Below, piece by piece: positions 41,404 to 49,865 of a DNA stretch of 62,987 nt. Made by a program: the position numbers and the translations under genes. Source of the DNA: Mycobacterium sp. (lineage in GTDB: Bacteria; Actinomycetota; Actinomycetes; Mycobacteriales; Mycobacteriaceae); the NCBI RefSeq assembly GCF_002863225.1, contig NZ_PKEK01000080.1, forward strand, positions 1 through 62,987, in the 5' to 3' direction. A model generated the notes under the pieces. It was not told the DNA's origin and did no database searches. It was given only the letters and a program-made list of their open reading frames with translations. The first letter of the stretch is position 1; each line of letters opens with the position of its first letter.

Positions 41404-41910
41404 TCATTGGACTCGTCCGCGCGTATGCCGTTCAGCGGAACTGCTTCGGGTGCGGCTACCGATGCGCGGGTGGCGGGCGGCGAAGGCTTTGACGGAGTCG
41501 CGGGTGTAGAGCCGACCTGAGGCCGGACGGACAACCGGTGCCGGGAAGTCCGGGTTTTCGGCGAGTTGGCCGGCGCGCTGGCGGGACACTCCGAGCTCGC
41601 CGGCGACTTCGGTGATGCCGACGAGGTCGAGGTTCATCGCGGCGGGATTGGCTGTCTCAGCGTGGAGAGCGGCGGTGTTCTGCACGAGGAGCCGGGTCGG
41701 TTTGAGCAGGCCGGTCGCGTTGGCGGCGTCGGCTAGCGCGCGCTCGGTCGCTGCGGCCAGCGTGGGTTCGGTGAGTTCACGTGCGATGTCGAGTCGACCG
41801 GTGTTGGGGTTGTAGGTGATGTCGCAGTCACTCAGCGCGGTCGACAGGGCCGCGGTGTCCTCGGGGGTGAGGGCAGTCGCGGTGTAAGTGAGCAGCGCTG
41901 TCCAGCTCAT
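41404..41910 (-). CDS. AlpA/excisionase-like DNA-binding protein
   Basis: This protein of about 168 aa has an N-terminal alpha/beta region (LLTYTATALTPEDTAALSTA) and a C-terminal MerR/AlpA-type helix-turn-helix (GITEVAGELGVSRQRAGQLA; NPDFPAPVVRPASGRLYTRD). This architecture is frequent on mycobacterial plasmids and phages. The ATG at 41910 is chosen because the upstream codons have no homology. It may control transfer or copy-number genes. Confidence 0.65.
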   Translation of the reverse strand: MSWTALLTYTATALTPEDTAALSTALSDCDITYNPNTGRLDIARELTEPTLAAATERALADAANATGLLKPTRLLVQNTAALHAETANPAAMNLDLVGITEVAGELGVSRQRAGQLAENPDFPAPVVRPASGRLYTRDSVKAFAARHPRIGSRTRSSSAERHTRGRVQ

Positions 41911-42125
41911 GAGGCAATGGTGACCCATTTTGGTTGACACGCGCAAGCTTTTGCTGGCGGCCAGCGCCGGGGGGTTGGGCGCCGCTACGCCAGGTGTGTC
42001 GGCCCCTGCCGTGGTTGTCGCAACTGTTCAAAGAGGTTAGCTGGAGGGACGAAACGCTTGAATGATGTAGCGGCCGTAAAGTTAGTTACTTGACAAACGC
42101 TAGTTAAGCGCGCGAGGATGAGTTT

Positions 42126-42857
42126 ATGTCGACACCTTCGCTATTCATCACGGCCCAGGCCAAAGCGCACGACCGTGAACTCGCGACCGCCACTACTGCA
42201 CTCCGGTTCGCGCTCGACCGGGTAGACAGCGCCGAGATGGGCGTGCACCGGGCCGCCGGGGACCGCACTGGGTATCACGGAGCTCGGCACGCGACCTGGG
42301 GTATGTCTTTGGCGGAGGCCGCCGACCAGGCGCGTGCTGTGGCGGCCGGCACTGTCACGATCACCGCTCCGGCGGCGGTGCGGATGACGCCACAAAGAGC
42401 GCAAGCTGCCCTGAAGGCCCACCGTGAGGCGTTGGACGCGGTGGGTGCCGCCCGGCTGGTGGTCGAGACTCTCGAGCAGGTGTGGCGTGACAATGGTCGA
42501 TGGAGCCGGTTCTTCGTGGTGCCCGGCGGCCACATTCACAGCTCGACCGGTTGCCGCAGCCTGCATGTCACAACCGAGATCGGCTGGCTGCCTGAGCTTT
42601 CCGGAGAAACCGAGGCAGACGCGGTGAGCGCCTACGGGTCAGTGCTCTGCACGTACTGCTTTCCTTCGGCGCCGGTGGAATGGACCACCAAAGCTCCGAA
42701 GGCCGCCGACCCCGCCCAGTGCCCGGGTAGCGGCCACTATGCGCCCGGCGCCAACCTGCGGCTGTGCAGTCCTCGCGGCACCTGCCCCGAATGCGGCAGC
42801 ACAGTCAGCGTCACCAGCCGCGGCAACGCGCGGAAACACCGGTCCGATGCCGCATGA
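42126..42857 (+). CDS. Hypothetical protein with C-terminal zinc ribbon
   Basis: This 243-aa protein has a helical N-terminal half, a central region with conserved-looking His/Cys (GGHIHSSTGCRSLH; CTYCFPS) and a C-terminal zinc-ribbon-like pair (CPGSGHYAPGANLRLC; CPECGSTVSV). Similar architecture is common in actinobacterial plasmid and phage genes of unknown function. ATG at 42126. Confidence 0.65.
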   Translation: MSTPSLFITAQAKAHDRELATATTALRFALDRVDSAEMGVHRAAGDRTGYHGARHATWGMSLAEAADQARAVAAGTVTITAPAAVRMTPQRAQAALKAHREALDAVGAARLVVETLEQVWRDNGRWSRFFVVPGGHIHSSTGCRSLHVTTEIGWLPELSGETEADAVSAYGSVLCTYCFPSAPVEWTTKAPKAADPAQCPGSGHYAPGANLRLCSPRGTCPECGSTVSVTSRGNARKHRSDAA

Positions 42858-43005
42858 TTTCGCGTGCTTTCGTGTCCACGACCGCTGATAGGCTGCCGGT
42901 TATCGCGGTTTAGCCCCGTAACGATTTGTCCTGTACGACAACAGATTCGGGTCACAGTGCGCCGACGTGCGCGGTACCTGCTCGCGAAGGGAATGACTGA
43001 CCATC

Positions 43006-43923
43006 ATGACGATGCTCGATCACGGCGCCGCACCCGCGGGCCCTGTCCACCACAACGGGGTGCCCCACAACGGTCCCGCAGCGCAGGTGCAGGTATCGCC
43101 GCCCGCTGTGGTCGACCCGAGGGAGGCCGCGGTCGTTCGCGGGGTCATCGACGTGAAGGCGAGATCACGCGCGCGGGCTCGGGTGTGGTACTGGAGCTGG
43201 TTGTTGTTCGCGACGGTGATATCGCTGGGCGGCAACGTGATTCACGCGTGGATGGCGGCGCCGGCGTCGCATCTGAAGGCGCTGGCTTCGATGGCGGCCG
43301 CGGTAACCCCGCTGCTGCTGCTCGGGGCCACGCATTCGGTTGCGCTGCTGATCAAGAACCGTCGCAGCGAGTACCGGCGCGTCGATGCATATGTGTTCGC
43401 GGCGGCCCTAACGATCACCGTCGGCGTCGGTTCCCTGACCTTCGTGACGTCGTATTTTTCGTTGCGTGCGCTGATTCTGGCGCTCGGATTCGACCCCGGT
43501 CAGGCCAGTTTGTGGCCCATTCCGGTCGACCTGTCGCTGGTCTGCTTCACGTTGGCGTTGCTGACGTCGACTTCGGCGGACAACAGCGACGCCGCCGAAT
43601 CGACGCGCACGCCGGCAGGCGGGTCCTCGTCGGTGCCGGCGGCGATCGCTGCCGGCAGTGGCCCCAGCTCGCCGGCGGAACGTCAGCTGTGGTGGGAGTC
43701 GATCGGTGCCGTGGTGCAGGAGCGGCACCCGGATGTCCGAAAGATCGCTGAGCTGCCCGCGGCGACGGTGGCCGATATTCTGCGGCGTCTCTATGACGAA
43801 GGGGACTCGCAGCGGGCCGTGTGCGGTTCCCTGGACGTGCATCACCGCGAGGTTCGGGCGATCAAGCAGACAGCCGATGACGTACTGGCTCGGGTGTTGC
43901 CCGCCGCCGACCTCGCGGCCTGA
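43006..43923 (+). CDS. DUF2637 membrane protein (plasmid transfer-associated)
   Basis: This 305-aa protein has four membrane helices (WLLFATVISLGGNVIHAWMA; ALASMAAAVTPLLLLGATHS; and two more, about 130-185) of the DUF2637 type seen in actinobacterial conjugative elements. The C-terminal cytoplasmic region contains a possible helix-turn-helix (LPAATVADILRRLYDEGDSQ), a pattern like SpdB/transfer proteins. The start is the ATG at 43006. Involvement in element maintenance is inferred from context. Confidence 0.7.
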   Translation: MTMLDHGAAPAGPVHHNGVPHNGPAAQVQVSPPAVVDPREAAVVRGVIDVKARSRARARVWYWSWLLFATVISLGGNVIHAWMAAPASHLKALASMAAAVTPLLLLGATHSVALLIKNRRSEYRRVDAYVFAAALTITVGVGSLTFVTSYFSLRALILALGFDPGQASLWPIPVDLSLVCFTLALLTSTSADNSDAAESTRTPAGGSSSVPAAIAAGSGPSSPAERQLWWESIGAVVQERHPDVRKIAELPAATVADILRRLYDEGDSQRAVCGSLDVHHREVRAIKQTADDVLARVLPAADLAA

Positions 43924-43940
43924 ATCTCGCGGGTCGGATC

Positions 43941-44243
43941 TTAGTTCCAGAGGTTGTTGACCTCGTCGATAGTGCGCTCTTCCCGGTCGGCCAGATCGCG
44001 TAGCGCCTTGGTGATCTGGTCGAACGTGGCGGGTTCAACTGAGCCTGCGGACTGTAGTCGGTCGGCGAGTTCTCCTACCGCCTGCAGTGTGGCGCCGGAT
44101 CGGTCGCCGGCCAGCGCGGTGAGCTCGGCGACGACGGCGGGCAGCACGATGTCGGGATCGTTGGCGCCGGACAGGACTGAGGCTGAGATCTCGTCGAGGC
44201 GCGTGGCCGCGTCACGGTACTGGCTGGGCTGCATGGTGACCAT
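43941..44243 (-). CDS. Small helical protein, unknown function
   Basis: This 100-aa all-helical, acidic protein (SQYRDAATRLDEISASVLSG; GELADRLQSAGSVEPATFDQ) ends in DEVNNLWN. The size and helix-pair character recall ESX-associated proteins, but no WxG or YxxxD signal is found. It is convergent with the DUF2637 gene. Confidence 0.5.
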   Translation of the reverse strand: MVTMQPSQYRDAATRLDEISASVLSGANDPDIVLPAVVAELTALAGDRSGATLQAVGELADRLQSAGSVEPATFDQITKALRDLADREERTIDEVNNLWN

Positions 44244-44611
44244 CCGTCGATGCTATGCCTGCCGATCGCCTTCGGCGGTGCCGGATTTGGCAGCCCGGGC
44301 CATGGACGGCCATGTCGTCCGATCGTATGACTCTGGCGGGTGGTTTCGGTGACGAAGTTGTGCGAGCGGTGGGTGCCGATTTACTGTGCTGGTAAGTGGT
44401 CAGTCACTAAGGGCGAGTAGGGCGGTGTGAGCAACGTGGCCGACGGCGATGTGGTCGGGATCAGATTGGTCACCGATCTGCGGCCCGTAGACGGCTCCGG
44501 GCCACTCATGTGTGGCTCCGAGTTAGTGGTGCAGGCAGCGACTGCGGCAGGTCTGATCTTGTGTGGTGCCGCGGTCAAGCTTCCGCGCGGATAGAAGGCT
44601 GGCGTTCTCGG
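44244..44611. other. 370-bp gap, nothing recognised
   Basis: A 65-codon frame on the minus strand (44381-44578) has no start signal and a low-complexity Pro/Ser/Thr composition. No repeats or RNA genes are visible. Confidence 0.4.
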
Positions 44612-45310
44612 CTAGGGAACGAGAGGGCCGGGCGGGGTGGAAAAGCGTGTGTGTGCCTTACCGTCAGGGCCGAGTTCATCGGTGACCATGTTGCCGCCCT
44701 GCGGGTACATCCAGCTGGTGGTAGCGGGGCCGCAGATCGAGTGGTCCGCGCCGGCACTGGGCAGGTAGCAGGTGGACGGGTCGCCGTCGATGGGCCCGGG
44801 TCTCAGCAGGGTCGTTTCGGCGCCGGTCTGCAGGTCCCTTTTCACGTAGTTGCCGTCTTTGTCGGTGTAGGTGACGGTGTCGGTTTCTGGTGGACACACC
44901 TTCGCGGGATCGGTGCCTTCGGGGCCGATGTAGCAGGGGGCGGGTTTGGGGTGACCGGGTGTGGGCTGGTGAGGGCCGACGTTCCCATCAGGGCGGTCGT
45001 TGTCGAAGACCACGGCCCGGGTGTTCCGCGCGGCCTGCTCGTCTTGATCAGTGTAGGTGGCGGCGTGCTCGGTGAGGCGCTGCGAATAGTCCTGGAAATC
45101 AGCGGCTTTGGCGAGTACGGGCTGTTCGGCTTTGGCCAGGCCGGCGGCGAGGCCGAGGGCGGTGGGGTACCCGATGAGTCCGTGGCTTTCACTGATGCGC
45201 TGGACTTCGGTGAGTGCGAGTGGGGACAGTTGCGCGACGCGGGTGGACAGCTCCCGGTAGTCGCCGGCGGCGTCGAGGAGGTGAGCTGGGTTGACGTTGA
45301 GCTTCGCCAT
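44612..45310 (-). CDS. EspC/DUF2580-like ESX-associated protein with extended tail
   Basis: The 232-aa protein begins with an EspC-type helical domain (LNVNPAHLLDAAGDYRELST; SHGLIGYPTALGLAAGLAKA; DFQDYSQRLTEHAATYTDQD). A Pro/Gly-rich tail with six Cys follows (PCYIG, KVCPP, TCYLP, SICGP). A paralogue with a different tail lies at 58512. ESX secretion is the likely fate, but no ESX genes are in the window. No clear ribosome binding site is seen before the ATG. Confidence 0.7.
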   Translation of the reverse strand: MAKLNVNPAHLLDAAGDYRELSTRVAQLSPLALTEVQRISESHGLIGYPTALGLAAGLAKAEQPVLAKAADFQDYSQRLTEHAATYTDQDEQAARNTRAVVFDNDRPDGNVGPHQPTPGHPKPAPCYIGPEGTDPAKVCPPETDTVTYTDKDGNYVKRDLQTGAETTLLRPGPIDGDPSTCYLPSAGADHSICGPATTSWMYPQGGNMVTDELGPDGKAHTRFSTPPGPLVP

Positions 45311-45358
45311 GCGGTGACCGTAAAACCGGGGGTGGACACCGTCAAGAGAAACGCCTGC

Positions 45359-45697
45359 TCAACGAAGCTGGGGCAGGGCTTTGCGTGCGTCGGCGCAGCT
45401 GTGGTGGGCGGGCATGCACATCAGCTGGGTCGCGGCGAACAGGGCACTGGTCGGTTCAACGACCAAAACGATGGTCTTGTCGGCGAGGAGTCGGTCCAGG
45501 GCGGCGAAACCGGCGCTGTCGAAGTAGAACGCGGAGCTGAGGTTCACGACGAGGGGCCGCGGTCCGGGCAGGGCCTGAATGGCGCGGGTGAACTGGTCGG
45601 CGGAGGCGGCGTCGACCTCGCCGTTCACGGTCACTTCGATCGCGTGTGGTGCACTGTCGAGGGTGGTGGTGTGGAGTTGAAAGTGTTTGTCGGGCAT
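45359..45697 (-). CDS. STAS-domain anti-sigma factor antagonist
   Basis: This 112-aa STAS protein (HAIEVTVNGEVDAASADQFT; VVNLSSAFYFDSAGFAALDR) has the phosphorylatable Ser in DSAG. The start at 45697 lies 5 nt downstream of the stop of the large kinase/phosphatase gene, so they are co-transcribed. It probably switches partners with the RsbW-like domain of that protein, being dephosphorylated by its PP2C domain. Confidence 0.85.
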   Translation of the reverse strand: MPDKHFQLHTTTLDSAPHAIEVTVNGEVDAASADQFTRAIQALPGPRPLVVNLSSAFYFDSAGFAALDRLLADKTIVLVVEPTSALFAATQLMCMPAHHSCADARKALPQLR

Positions 45698-45702
45698 GGT
45701 GA

Positions 45703-48700
45703 TTAGCGTTCCGTATTGTTGGCGGCGTGTGCGGCCTGGTCGAAGGTCAGTGTGACGCGAGTGCCGGCGGCGCCGCGGTGGGTGCTCACGCGGTCGGCCA
45801 TGCCGTTTATCATGGTCAGGCCGCGGCCGCGGTATTGCCCGCGTTGGCTGGCTGAGGAGTCCCCTGCCCACTGTCCGGGGTCGCTGATGGTGACCATGAT
45901 TGCTCGATCGCGGTGGAACGCTTCTATCGACACGGTCTTGCTGGTGTCTGCCGCGCAGCCGTGTTCGATGGCATTGGAAAGTGCTTCGCCGGTCGCGAGC
46001 AAGATGTCGGTTTCGCGGCGGGGATCGGCGCGGGTGTCCGATAGCCAGTCGCGCAACAGGTGTCGCGCATTGAACATGTGGGTCAGCGAGGCGGGGATGA
46101 CGGTGGCGAGGGTGTGCCCGGTGGTGTGACAGGGGCGTATCGCCAGTGCTACGACGTCGTCGGTGTAGCCGCCGGGTGGTGCCATCACCTCGAGCAGTTC
46201 GTCGCAGAGCTGGCCGGCGGGCAGGTGGGCGCGGCTGGCCGCGGCGGTTTGCAGGCGGGCGAAGCCGTCATCGAGGCTTTCCCCGGCGCGTTCAATGAGG
46301 CCGTCGGTGTAGAGCAGGATGGTGGCGCCGGGGCTGATGAGTTGCACCGCAGTGTTTTGCGGTAGCGGGGTGTCCCAGGAGCCCACAGGTGGGCGGCGGC
46401 CTCCGGTGAGGAACTGGGGCGGCTGATCATGGGTGAGGAGCAGGGGCCAGGGATGACCCGCGCAGGAGTAGCTGACGCGGGCGTGGCCGTCGGGTTGGGT
46501 TTCGATCACCGCGTAGCTGACCGTGGCGAACCGGGCGTTGTCGACAGTTAGGGCGTAGCGGTCCAGCGTCGCCAGCACCGCGGCGGGGTCGCTGTGGGTG
46601 AGCGCGATCGCCGATGCTGCCGTGCGCAGCCGGCTCATTGCCACCGCGGCGGGTAGACCGTGCCCGACGACGTCGCCGACAGAAATCGCGATCCGGCCCT
46701 CGTCGGGTGAAGGGGCGACGAGATACCAGTCCCCGCCAACATGCAGCGCTTCTGCGGAGGGTTGATAGACCGCGGCGACAACGGCTGCGGTGGAGCTGCG
46801 GTCGAGGTCGAGGAGGTGGTCTTGGAAGTCGACGGCGATGCGGTGCTCGCGTTGCACTTGGTGGAGCCGGTCGAGTGCGGTAGCGGTGATTGCGGCAATG
46901 GTTGCGGCCCAATTGATTTCAGCGGGGGTGAACTCCCGAGGGTGGGTCCACAGCATGCCCAGCGAGCCGATCACGTCGCCGTCGGCGCCGCGCAACGGCT
47001 GGCTGATCGTGGCCCGTACGGTCGCGGCGTTCTCGCTGACGACGTGCTCGTAGCGCGGTGACAGTTTGAGGGTGTCGGGGATAATCATCGGCTGACCAGT
47101 TCGCACCACATCTACCGGCACGATCGGGGTGTTCATCGACGCGACGTGGTAACGGTCGCGGGCCTCGGCCGGCACCGGCCCCCCGAATTCGAGGCGCAGG
47201 GTGTGGGTGTCGTCGTCGAGTTCGCCCACACATATCAGCGGTATGTCGCCGGTGTTGAACGAACAACCGTAGAGCGCGTGCGCTAAATCTGCGGTCGTCG
47301 ACGCGTTTTGCACCGCGACCTCGAGTTGAGCGATATCCAGGGCGCGCAGCATCTCAGCGTCTGCAGGTGGGCGGGCGCTGCGGGCCGCGGCGGCCAGGCG
47401 CGCGGTGATGCGGTCGATAAGTTCCTGGGCGTGAAACGGTTTGGGCAGGTAGTCGTCGGCGCCGCCCGAGAGGCCTTCGCTGATGGCCTCGGTGCTTGTG
47501 CGGGCCGACAGCATCAGCACAGGGGTCGCCGACAGCAACGGGTCCTCGCGGATCGCGGCAACAAGAGCGAAGCCGTCCATGCGAGGCATCATCACGTCGG
47601 TGACGATGATGTCGGGCCTCAGCTTGCGGGCTGCCTCGAGGCATTGCCTGCCATCAGGGACCAAGACGGTGCGAAACTGCTGCGACAGTACGCGGTGCAG
47701 ATGGGCGCGCATATCGGCGTTGTCCTCGGCGACCACCACCAGTTCGGCTCGGGCAGGGGGAAGGTCGGCGCCGGCGGGGTCGGAGTGCTGGCCGGTGATC
47801 CACTGTCCGGCTTCGATGACATAGGGGTTGTCGAGTAGCCGGGCGGGGGAGTGCTCGACCGGTGTGCTGCTCAGCGAGCGGGGCAGTCTGACGGTGACGG
47901 TGGTGCCGCGGGCGACCTGGCTGGCGTATTCGATAGTGCCGCCCTGTAATTCGACCAGGCCGCGCACCAGCGACAGGCCGATGCCGGTGCCTTCGACGCT
48001 GCGGGCGTGCGCGCTGTCGGCGCGAAAGAACCGCTCACCAAGTCGTTTGAGGTCGGCATCAGAAATGCCGACGCCGGTGTCTCGAATTGCGATGTGGCAC
48101 TGGGCGACATCGCTGCGAACGGTGACTTTGACTGAGCCGGTCAGGGTATATTTGACGGCGTTGGACAACAGGTTGAGAACGATGGTTTCCCACATGCCGG
48201 GGTCGACGTCGGCTAGCGCTGGGCGGTAATCCAGCTCGAGGCTGAGTCCGGCGCGTTGGCACAGCTCGGAAAACGATGCCGCGATGTGGGCGGTCAGTGC
48301 GCCGACATCGGTGCACAGCAGTGCTGCGGTCGCTCGGCCGGCTTCGATGCGGGAGAAGTCGAGCAGGGAGTCGACCAGGCGTTGCAGGCGTCCGGCATTG
48401 CGGCGGGCTGCGGCGAGTTGGTCGGCGAGCTCGCCGTCGAGTCCTTCGATGGTCAGGGCGTGGTCGAGAGGGCCCAGCAGCAAGGTCAGTGGGGTGCGGA
48501 ACTCGTGGCTGACGTTGGTCAAGAATGCGGACTTGGCGCGGTCGAGTTCGCTGAGCGCGTCGGCACGGCGGCGCTGCTGGTCAAAGGACATCGCCGCCGA
48601 CATTCCCGATGTCAGCTGGTCGGCGATGAGTTGGCAAAAGCCGACGTATTGCTCGTCGAGATCGCAGCGCGGATTGATCGCCACCAGCAGTGCACCGCCG

Positions 48701-49584
48701 GCGTGGTCGTCGCCCAATGGCATCAGCAGTGCTTGCTCCGGGCATGCCGCGCCCAGTTCGTCGCTTAGGCCGGTGATCCGGTCGGCGATGTTGTCGATGA
48801 GGTGTATGTCGGAGCGGGAGCGGGCCGGCTCCCAGTCGGTCAGCGTCTCCAGGACCGTCGGCAACACGGTGGCGACCGAGGAGCTGGCGGCCCGCAGGGT
48901 CGGGCCGGCGCCGGAGTCGACGTAGGCCGCCACGAAGGGCACGTCGGAGGGCTGGGTGTCGCACACCGAGACCACTGCCTGAGCGGCATCATCAATACTG
49001 TTGGAGTCCAACACATTTGATGCCACAGCGGTCAGTAGCCGCATGCGGCGTTCACTGAGGACCCGCTCGGTGGTCTCATACGATGAGCTAAAGACGCCGT
49101 AGGTCTTGCCGCGATCGCTGATTAGAGGGCTGTAGGTGAAGGTGAAGTAGCGCTCCACGCGGCGCCCGCCGGTCACGATCGCGAACATCAAGTCGTGCGA
49201 CCATGTCGCTTCGCCGGTGGCGAGCACGCGGGCCAGCATCGGGCTGATGACCGGCCAGATGTCCCACCAAATATGGGCGGCCCGCTTCCCCAACGCGTCG
49301 ATGTGCCTGTCGCCGAGGATCTGGCTGTAGGCGTCGTTGTAGACCTGAAACAGGTCGTCGGCGCCTAGCCACAGCACGGTCGGAAACCGCGACGTCAGCG
49401 TCAACGCGACCACGGAACGAACCTCCATCGGCCAGGTCTGCGGTGCGCCTAGCGGGTGCCGTTTCCAATTGAAATCTCGAAACTGCTCACCCATCTCACC
49501 GCCGAGCTTTACCGCGGCGGCGAGGTCGGCGGGCAAGGACGAATCGTCGTCGATCAGGACGCGGCGGCGGGCAGGAAGACTCAA
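45703..49584 (-). CDS. Hybrid histidine kinase / response regulator / PP2C phosphatase / RsbW-like protein
   Basis: The 1293-aa protein carries, in order: a PAS-like domain (about 35-175), GAF (180-330), HisKA with H360 (NVSHEFRTPL), HATPase (455-570; NLLSNAVKYT, DTGVGI, GTGIGL), receiver (615-735; phospho-Asp 663, Lys 715), second GAF (750-910), SpoIIE/PP2C phosphatase (925-1140; GGDWY, VGDVVGHG) and a C-terminal RsbW-like HATPase. Each domain has its catalytic motifs. It couples a two-component relay to partner-switching control of a sigma factor, with the STAS gene right behind. The signal and target sigma factor are unknown. Confidence 0.88.
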   Translation of the reverse strand: MSLPARRRVLIDDDSSLPADLAAAVKLGGEMGEQFRDFNWKRHPLGAPQTWPMEVRSVVALTLTSRFPTVLWLGADDLFQVYNDAYSQILGDRHIDALGKRAAHIWWDIWPVISPMLARVLATGEATWSHDLMFAIVTGGRRVERYFTFTYSPLISDRGKTYGVFSSSYETTERVLSERRMRLLTAVASNVLDSNSIDDAAQAVVSVCDTQPSDVPFVAAYVDSGAGPTLRAASSSVATVLPTVLETLTDWEPARSRSDIHLIDNIADRITGLSDELGAACPEQALLMPLGDDHAGGALLVAINPRCDLDEQYVGFCQLIADQLTSGMSAAMSFDQQRRRADALSELDRAKSAFLTNVSHEFRTPLTLLLGPLDHALTIEGLDGELADQLAAARRNAGRLQRLVDSLLDFSRIEAGRATAALLCTDVGALTAHIAASFSELCQRAGLSLELDYRPALADVDPGMWETIVLNLLSNAVKYTLTGSVKVTVRSDVAQCHIAIRDTGVGISDADLKRLGERFFRADSAHARSVEGTGIGLSLVRGLVELQGGTIEYASQVARGTTVTVRLPRSLSSTPVEHSPARLLDNPYVIEAGQWITGQHSDPAGADLPPARAELVVVAEDNADMRAHLHRVLSQQFRTVLVPDGRQCLEAARKLRPDIIVTDVMMPRMDGFALVAAIREDPLLSATPVLMLSARTSTEAISEGLSGGADDYLPKPFHAQELIDRITARLAAAARSARPPADAEMLRALDIAQLEVAVQNASTTADLAHALYGCSFNTGDIPLICVGELDDDTHTLRLEFGGPVPAEARDRYHVASMNTPIVPVDVVRTGQPMIIPDTLKLSPRYEHVVSENAATVRATISQPLRGADGDVIGSLGMLWTHPREFTPAEINWAATIAAITATALDRLHQVQREHRIAVDFQDHLLDLDRSSTAAVVAAVYQPSAEALHVGGDWYLVAPSPDEGRIAISVGDVVGHGLPAAVAMSRLRTAASAIALTHSDPAAVLATLDRYALTVDNARFATVSYAVIETQPDGHARVSYSCAGHPWPLLLTHDQPPQFLTGGRRPPVGSWDTPLPQNTAVQLISPGATILLYTDGLIERAGESLDDGFARLQTAAASRAHLPAGQLCDELLEVMAPPGGYTDDVVALAIRPCHTTGHTLATVIPASLTHMFNARHLLRDWLSDTRADPRRETDILLATGEALSNAIEHGCAADTSKTVSIEAFHRDRAIMVTISDPGQWAGDSSASQRGQYRGRGLTMINGMADRVSTHRGAAGTRVTLTFDQAAHAANNTER

Positions 49585-49865
49585 GGGTGAACCTTGAGGC
49601 GTCCTGCCAGCTCGGCGCCGGCGTTAAGCATGGTGGTTCTCCGGAGGTCAGCCCGCCGTGCGCCGGTCGGGAGCGGTCGAATCGAATTTACCTGCTGAAC
49701 GGGTCCCGTCGAGACACCATTTCGACGTTGCCGCCGCGCGGTGTCGCAACGGTGGCCGAACACGCCATAGGCTGCCGTTGCGAGCGAGAACACGGAGGGA
49801 TCGTCGATGCCGGGTCGGACCGTACAGACCGCTGATCGGCCGGCGTCGCCGTTGGTGGTGCTGCG

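Noticed and set aside
44381..44578. 65-codon minus-strand frame upstream of the EspC-like gene
   Set aside because: Low-complexity composition, no start signal, no recognisable domain.
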